Origin: JAIEPT01 sp038217425
GTDB lineage: Bacteria; Planctomycetota; Planctomycetia; Gemmatales; Gemmataceae
DNA: 42,158 nucleotides
Direction: 5' to 3'
Assembly: GCA_038217425.1 (NCBI GenBank)
Contig: JBBQPM010000044.1
Span: 1 to 42,158, forward strand
Within the stretch, counting starts at the first letter, position 1. Every line of letters begins with the position of its first letter. Position numbers and translations under genes: made by a program. Below, piece after piece: positions 37,995-42,158 of the stretch. The notes beneath the pieces are model-generated. The model saw nothing but the letters and a program-made list of their open reading frames with translations. It had not been told where the DNA came from and did not search any database.

Positions 37995-40247
37995 ATGATT
38001 CGCCGAACTCTCGCGGTGCTGCTCTCGCTGTCGGCGACCGCGCACGCCTCGCCGCCCGTCGCCTCGTATCTCTTCCCCGCGGGAGGCCAGCGCGGCACGA
38101 ACGTCGAGATGCGCGTCGGCGGTTTGTTCCTCCATCATGAGTGCCACTGGGAAGTGCTCGGCCCCGGCGTCACTGCCTCCCCCAAACTCAAATCGATCCC
38201 GACGCGCTGGTTCGAAGGCCCTGTGCTGCCGCTCCCCGATTCACAGCGACAAGAAGATTATCCTAAGGATATGGGCGGGTCGCTCGCGCTCGCGGCCGAC
38301 GCGCCGCTCGGCTCACGTTTCGTCCGGCTCTGGACATCGCAAGGGGCGACGTCGTCGCTCAAATTCATCGTCGGCGATCTGCCCGAAGTCGTCGAGGACG
38401 AACGCCCGGGGGCGGCGGCGCCCGTCAAGGTGACGATGCCCGTCACGATCAATGGCCGAATCTTTCCGCATCATGACGTCGACGTCTGGACCGTCTTCGC
38501 GAAGAAGGGCCAAAAGATCACGGCCGAGGTCCATGCCAATCGCTTCGGCTCGCCGCTCGACGCCCGACTGGAAGTTCGCGATCCCGCGGGCAAACGTCTC
38601 GCGGAGAACGACGACTTCACGGGCGGCGATCCGCTCGTCACTTTCACCGCGCCGGCAGACAGCCTGTACGAAATCCGCATTCAGGACACCGGCAACCTCG
38701 GCAGCCAGGCGCACGTCTATCGGCTCAGCGTGACCGCCGGCGCTCCCGCGGGGCTGCCGTTTCCGCTCGGCGGCAAACGTGACACCCCCCTGTCACTCGA
38801 ACTCGCCGGCGCGAAGGTTCAGGTCGCGCTCGCCAAGTCCTCCGGGTGGCACGACGTTGCCGGCCGTCGAGTATTGCTCGACGTCGATGAACTCCCCGAG
38901 GCGTTCGAAGCGCAGAAACTCACGCTCCCTGGCGTCGTGAATGGCCGAATCTCGAAGCCGGGCGAGGTCGATGCCTGGAAGTTCGCCGCCAAGAAAGGCG
39001 AGTCGTGGACCGTCGAGATGCGCGCCGCTCGGCTCGGTTCCAAGCTCGACGGCGTTCTCGTCATCGTCGACGACGCGGGCAAGAATGTCGTCCAGGCTGA
39101 AACCGCCGGCAAGGAACTCGATCCGACGCTGACATTCTCGGCTCCCAAAGACGGCGACTACGAACTGCAAGTCAAGCATCGCTTCCGCTCGCAGGCCGGG
39201 CCCGACTTCTCGTATCGCGTCCGTTTGAGTGTGGCCGACGGTCCCGATTTCCGTCTGAGTCTGCTCGGCGACGCGATCACGCTTACGCGCGGCACGCCCG
39301 CCAAGGTCAAGCTCGGCGTCGAGCGTCTGCGCGGCTTCAAGGACAAGATCCTCGTGGAGGTGAAGGGGCTGCCCGAAGGCGTCACCGTGAATCCGACCGA
39401 AATCAAGCCGAATCAAAACGCGCTGGACCTCGTCCTGACCGCCACCGACATGACCAAGGTGCAGATCGCTCATCTGACCATCGAGGGCGTGTCGGGCGAG
39501 CTGCGCCGAACCGCGTTGCCGCCGACGGCGCTGGGCGAGGCGCCCGTGCCGAACATCCTCCTGGCGGTTGCGATTCCGACGCCGTTCGTCATCAAGGGCG
39601 AATACATCATGGGCTTCGCGGCTCGCGGCGGCATGCATCGTCGGCCTTACAAGATCGAACGCAACGGCTTCAAGGGCGTCATCGACGTCAGCCTCTCGGA
39701 TCGCCAGGCGCGGCATCTGCAAGGGGTGCGGGCCGAGCCGATGACGGTCGCGGCCGGGGCGAGCGAATTCACCTACGCCTCGTACTTGCCGCCGTGGATG
39801 GAGACGGGCCGAACCTGCCGGGTCTGCGTGCAGGGCGCCGCGACGGTGACCGACTTCGACGGCACCAAGCACCGCGTCGCGTATCACTCGGTCAATCAGA
39901 ACGAACAGATGGTCGCGGTCATCGGCCCGGGCCGGCTGTCGCTGGAAATCGATCGCACCGCGCTCGCGCTGAAGAAGGGCGAGAAAGGAGCGGTGGCCGT
40001 GCGCATCCGCCGCAGTCCGGAGATCAAGGGCGAGGTGCGCGTCGAGCTGGTGTTTCCCGGTATGCAGACGTCGGTGCTGGCCCCGGCGCTGATGATCCCG
40101 GCGGGTCAGGAAGAAGGGACGTTGTCGCTGGAAGTGCAGATGCCGATGTCGGCTCCGATGCCGACGACGGTGCGTGCGACGCTGATGCAGCAAGGCGAAC
40201 CGGTCATCGCCGAGACGCCGATCGAGCTTCAGCCGGCGCTGGAATGA
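37995..40247 (+). CDS. Exported protein with two pre-peptidase C-terminal (PPC) domains
   Basis: 750 residues. ATG 37995 with GAGGAAA 5 bases upstream begins a signal peptide (MIRRTLAVLLSLSATAHAS). Residues about 20-140 hold the planctomycete ASYLFPAGGQRGTNVEMRVG segment. PPC-like domains follow at about 149-247 (GRIFPHHDVDVWTVFAKKGQ) and 314-415 (GRISKPGEVDAWKFAAKKGE). The remaining 330 residues are Ig-like beta sandwiches (VKLGVERLRGFKDKILVEVK, AVAVRIRRSPEIKGEVRVEL). No protease domain is present. PPC domains usually sit beside secreted peptidases or act as substrate/carbohydrate-binding modules, so this is probably a large extracytoplasmic binding or scaffold protein. It lies downstream of a DUF1501 gene and converges on the minus-strand gene at 40229 with a 19-bp overlap. 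Confidence 0.9.
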   Translation: MIRRTLAVLLSLSATAHASPPVASYLFPAGGQRGTNVEMRVGGLFLHHECHWEVLGPGVTASPKLKSIPTRWFEGPVLPLPDSQRQEDYPKDMGGSLALAADAPLGSRFVRLWTSQGATSSLKFIVGDLPEVVEDERPGAAAPVKVTMPVTINGRIFPHHDVDVWTVFAKKGQKITAEVHANRFGSPLDARLEVRDPAGKRLAENDDFTGGDPLVTFTAPADSLYEIRIQDTGNLGSQAHVYRLSVTAGAPAGLPFPLGGKRDTPLSLELAGAKVQVALAKSSGWHDVAGRRVLLDVDELPEAFEAQKLTLPGVVNGRISKPGEVDAWKFAAKKGESWTVEMRAARLGSKLDGVLVIVDDAGKNVVQAETAGKELDPTLTFSAPKDGDYELQVKHRFRSQAGPDFSYRVRLSVADGPDFRLSLLGDAITLTRGTPAKVKLGVERLRGFKDKILVEVKGLPEGVTVNPTEIKPNQNALDLVLTATDMTKVQIAHLTIEGVSGELRRTALPPTALGEAPVPNILLAVAIPTPFVIKGEYIMGFAARGGMHRRPYKIERNGFKGVIDVSLSDRQARHLQGVRAEPMTVAAGASEFTYASYLPPWMETGRTCRVCVQGAATVTDFDGTKHRVAYHSVNQNEQMVAVIGPGRLSLEIDRTALALKKGEKGAVAVRIRRSPEIKGEVRVELVFPGMQTSVLAPALMIPAGQEEGTLSLEVQMPMSAPMPTTVRATLMQQGEPVIAETPIELQPALE

Positions 40248-40900
40248 TTCAGCGGGACGACGACTGCCGCGAGCGCCGCGCGGCGCGAGTCGCGGTTGCC
40301 GCGGCTCACCGCCTGTACGTTGACCACGCCTCCCCGGCTCATCGCGGCCGAGCATTCGTTCTCGTTCATCGAATCGATCAGCCAAAGCCAGTGGCCGCCG
40401 CTCGCGTCCAACGGCTCCTCGTGAAAACGATGATCGCCATACTGCTCGGCGAAGACGCGCTGCAGCACGAGGTACTCCGGGACGGTGAGGCCCTGCCAGC
40501 CGCGCGCCTGGAATTGTTCCTCGATCTGGCCCGCGGTCTTGCCCCAGCAGTTCTCTTGCGGCGCCGGCGAAAAGAGGAGCAAATACGGCCCGTTCTCGCG
40601 CCCCGCCAGGCCATTCTCGCGCTGCACGACGTTCGTCAATACGGGCGGCCGATATTGCTGGTTGTCGGCGAGTCGGTCGCTGCCGACGCGTGCGGTCTGT
40701 TCGACGAGGCGTTCGAAATGCGTCTGCAGCGCTTGCCAGCCGGGAAATGCGAAGGCACAGTAGAACCCGCTCCGGATGCCGAATTCGACGAGCGACGAGG
40801 AAACGGTTGGCTTTTTGGGAATGAGATCCGCGAGTTCGGCGAGATGATGTCGGCGGTAGAACGCGCGACTGGCACGGGCGGAATCGGCGACGTCCAGCAT
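40229..40900 (-). CDS. Hypothetical protein
   Basis: 223 residues from the ATG at 40900; an in-frame TTG at 40945 would add 15 residues. No signal peptide or membrane helix is seen. Notable segments are SSSLVEFGIRSGFYCAFAFP, NGPYLLLFSPAPQENCWGKT and EYLVLQRVFAEQYGDHRF. The C-terminus includes GGHWLWLIDSMNENECSAAM. I do not recognise a family. Its 3' end overlaps the convergent PPC-domain gene by 19 bp, which suggests both stops are real but compact. It is the only minus-strand gene in this part apart from the gene at the right edge. Confidence 0.7.
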   Translation of the reverse strand: MLDVADSARASRAFYRRHHLAELADLIPKKPTVSSSLVEFGIRSGFYCAFAFPGWQALQTHFERLVEQTARVGSDRLADNQQYRPPVLTNVVQRENGLAGRENGPYLLLFSPAPQENCWGKTAGQIEEQFQARGWQGLTVPEYLVLQRVFAEQYGDHRFHEEPLDASGGHWLWLIDSMNENECSAAMSRGGVVNVQAVSRGNRDSRRAALAAVVVPLNHSSAG

Positions 40901-41077
40901 GGGCGGATTCTCGTAGGGCTCCCGTGTAACCGATGCCGGCAACAAGCGACCTGAATCTCTTGATACCAGTTTAGCGATCGGCAGATGCGAGGCTGAAAAA
41001 TTGCTTCCCCGGCAGTCGCCCGGCCCTTTCCTAGAATAGCGAAGTCGCCCGAGGAAACCGAAGACGGAGAGTTGAAA

Positions 41078-41527
41078 ATGCCCTTATTCGCTTCATTGCC
41101 TGAATTGCCGACCTCGGCTTTCGTCATCACGCTCGTGTCGGTTTCCCTGCTGTTCGTGGGATTCTTCCTTTGGCTCGTCTTCAGGCAGGTGGCGAAAAGC
41201 CGTGAGTTGTCGCACCTGGAGCGCATGAAAGCCCTGGAACTAGGGAAATCGATCGAACCCTCGGATGCCGAGACAGGCAGAGGTAAGTACCTGCACAACG
41301 CGTTCTGGATCTGCTTTTGGATCGGGGCAGGCGTTCCGATGGCGGCCACCTCGTCAGCAAGTTCGATCATGATCAAGACGGAGCTTCAAGAGTTCCGAAC
41401 CATCCTTGCGATCTGGATCTGCGTGGCGGTCATTTCGGTCTTCAGCTTGGTTTGCGCCACCGCGCTGATGATCTCCTGTCGGCAATGGGGGCACCGGACT
41501 TCGGCAGACAAAGGAACTCTCGTTTAG
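41078..41527 (+). CDS. Small membrane protein, three predicted helices
   Basis: 149 residues from ATG 41078; a TTG six bases upstream is less likely. GGAGAG lies 7 bases before the ATG. A first transmembrane helix (FVITLVSVSLLFVGFFLWLV) is followed by a charged cytoplasmic loop (RQVAKSRELSHLERMKALEL). Two further hydrophobic segments follow: FWICFWIGAGVPMAATSSAS and ILAIWICVAVISVFSLVCAT. It has no recognisable catalytic motif. It is 45 bp upstream of the TIGR03067-like gene on the same strand and may be co-transcribed. Confidence 0.75.
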   Translation: MPLFASLPELPTSAFVITLVSVSLLFVGFFLWLVFRQVAKSRELSHLERMKALELGKSIEPSDAETGRGKYLHNAFWICFWIGAGVPMAATSSASSIMIKTELQEFRTILAIWICVAVISVFSLVCATALMISCRQWGHRTSADKGTLV

Positions 41528-41572
41528 GCCCGATCCAGAATTCCAGCCTTGCAATGACCGGGGAGAACTCTC

Positions 41573-42034
41573 ATGCGGACCATCATGGCTACGCTGACCG
41601 TTTCGGCAATCCTTTGGGCTTCTTTCTCCGCGGCGCAGGAGCCTGGGAAGGCAGCCCGTGAGAAGCTGGTCGGAGTCTGGGATGGATACGCCGTCGAAGG
41701 CAAAGGCGAAAAGCCCAATCAGGGGGCCGTCAAGCTGGAGCTGACAATCTCGAAAGACTTCATCAAAGCGAAGCAATTCAAAGGAAAAGAAACGTTCGAC
41801 CTGGGCGAAGGCACGTTTGAAATCCTGCTCGACAGCACGCCGAGCCGTCTCGACGGCAACAAAAAACTCGACAATCCCAACCGCAAGGAAGTATGGCTGG
41901 GAATCTATCAGCTTGAAGGCGACACGCTGAAAGGCGAGCGGCAGGTCTTGATTTACCCACATCTCGGTTGTTTTGGTCGAATCAGGATGTCGTACTTGGG
42001 CAGCGTCGTCGAGCGTTCCAAGCGGGCTTCGTAG
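41573..42034 (+). CDS. TIGR03067-like exported protein with an apparently replaced 3' end
   Basis: 153 residues from ATG 41573 (GGGGAG upstream). A signal peptide (MRTIMATLTVSAILWASFSA) precedes KLVGVWDGYAVEGKGEKPNQ and then EILLDSTPSRLDGNKKLDNP with GIYQLEGDTLKGE, the pattern of planctomycete TIGR03067 proteins. In that family the sequence continues with conserved strands after the GDTL motif. Here it changes abruptly around 41940 to LIYPHLGCFGRIRMS, a region that on the opposite strand encodes the end of another gene (41953 onward). I infer that the original C-terminus was lost, perhaps by insertion of a mobile element, and that the present last 30 codons are foreign. The function of TIGR03067 is unknown. 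Confidence 0.65.
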   Translation: MRTIMATLTVSAILWASFSAAQEPGKAAREKLVGVWDGYAVEGKGEKPNQGAVKLELTISKDFIKAKQFKGKETFDLGEGTFEILLDSTPSRLDGNKKLDNPNRKEVWLGIYQLEGDTLKGERQVLIYPHLGCFGRIRMSYLGSVVERSKRAS

Positions 42035-42158
42035 GGTTTCATGTCCTTCTTGGTGATGCGAATGCCGTCCGGGTAGACGCCGTGCAAACGCTTCACCGTC
42101 GGATGCCGACCGCACCACGTCATGCGGAGAGCTTCCTGCAAGATGATCTTCAAGCGAT
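41953..42158 (-). CDS. 3'-end of an unidentified gene, open at the window edge (possible transposase)
   Basis: At least 67 residues are encoded on the minus strand and run off the right edge. They include ALRMTWCGRHPTVKRLHGVY, PDGIRITKKDMKPYEARLER and TTLPKYDILIRPKQPRCG before the stop at 41953-41955. The basic, Trp- and Arg-rich C-terminus has the look of transposase ends, but I cannot name a family. It overlaps the last part of the TIGR03067-like gene on the other strand, which supports an inserted element. The upstream portion and any terminal inverted repeat would lie outside this window or just at 41940. Confidence 0.5.
   Translation of the reverse strand, partial: RLKIILQEALRMTWCGRHPTVKRLHGVYPDGIRITKKDMKPYEARLERSTTLPKYDILIRPKQPRCG

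Overview
The window is high-GC, gene-dense bacterial DNA with a strong Planctomycetota (Gemmata/Pirellula-like) signature. The evidence is two Tat-exported DUF1501 proteins, two giant cytochrome c/DUF1549/DUF1553 proteins, a WD40-PDZ-caspase protein, a pre-peptidase C-terminal (PPC) domain protein, a TIGR03067-like protein, and many palindromic intergenic repeats. I see no rRNA, tRNA, CRISPR array or prophage. All names rest on reading the sequence; no database search was run.

Layout. 1-7.4 kb: a WD40/PDZ/caspase-like protein (possibly cut at the left edge), a DUF1501 protein and a Big2-like/cytochrome/DUF1549/DUF1553 protein. 7.5-8.3 kb: NAD kinase. 8.6-15.2 kb: the most striking locus, a secretin of about 2,026 residues with about 13 consecutive N-domain-like modules before a canonical secretin pore domain, translationally coupled (ATGA) to a small lipoprotein. 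15.4-18.2 kb: a degenerate xylose-isomerase-like TIM barrel coupled to an exported FAD-dependent oxidoreductase. 18.3-19.2 kb: purine nucleoside phosphorylase. 19.3-21.6 kb: two tandem, ATGA-coupled, 387-residue exported paralogues of unknown function. 21.8-22.6 kb: a Gp37/Gp68 (DUF5131) family protein. 22.6-26.6 kb (minus strand): 2-oxoacid:ferredoxin oxidoreductase korA (gamma-alpha fusion) and korB, then a proline-rich hypothetical gene.

26.9-29.4 kb: a second cytochrome/DUF1549/DUF1553 protein. 29.4-32.2 kb (minus): an apparent three-gene operon of ATP-grasp ligase, GNAT/FemAB-like acyltransferase and an NTF2-like membrane-anchored protein. 32.4-33.3 kb: a neutral zinc metallopeptidase. 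33.4-35.7 kb: a HicB-like gene with a probable frameshift, then lutB-lutC. 35.9-36.5 kb: a RelE/ParE-type toxin-antitoxin pair. 36.5-40.2 kb: DUF1501 and a PPC-domain protein. 40.2-42.2 kb: a hypothetical gene, a small membrane protein, a TIGR03067-like gene whose 3' end looks replaced, and the 3' end of an unidentified minus-strand gene that runs off the window.

Intergenic spaces repeatedly hold long, nearly perfect inverted repeats (22-36 bp arms). Two copies of one 87-nt palindrome lie 6 kb apart, one of them between korA and korB. The metabolic genes (NAD kinase, PNP, KorAB, LutBC) look like ordinary chromosomal housekeeping. The exported DUF1501/DUF1549/PPC proteins and the giant secretin belong to the planctomycete cell-envelope repertoire. 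The best candidates for undescribed biology are the giant secretin with its lipoprotein, the ATP-grasp/GNAT/NTF2 operon and the tandem 387-residue paralogues.
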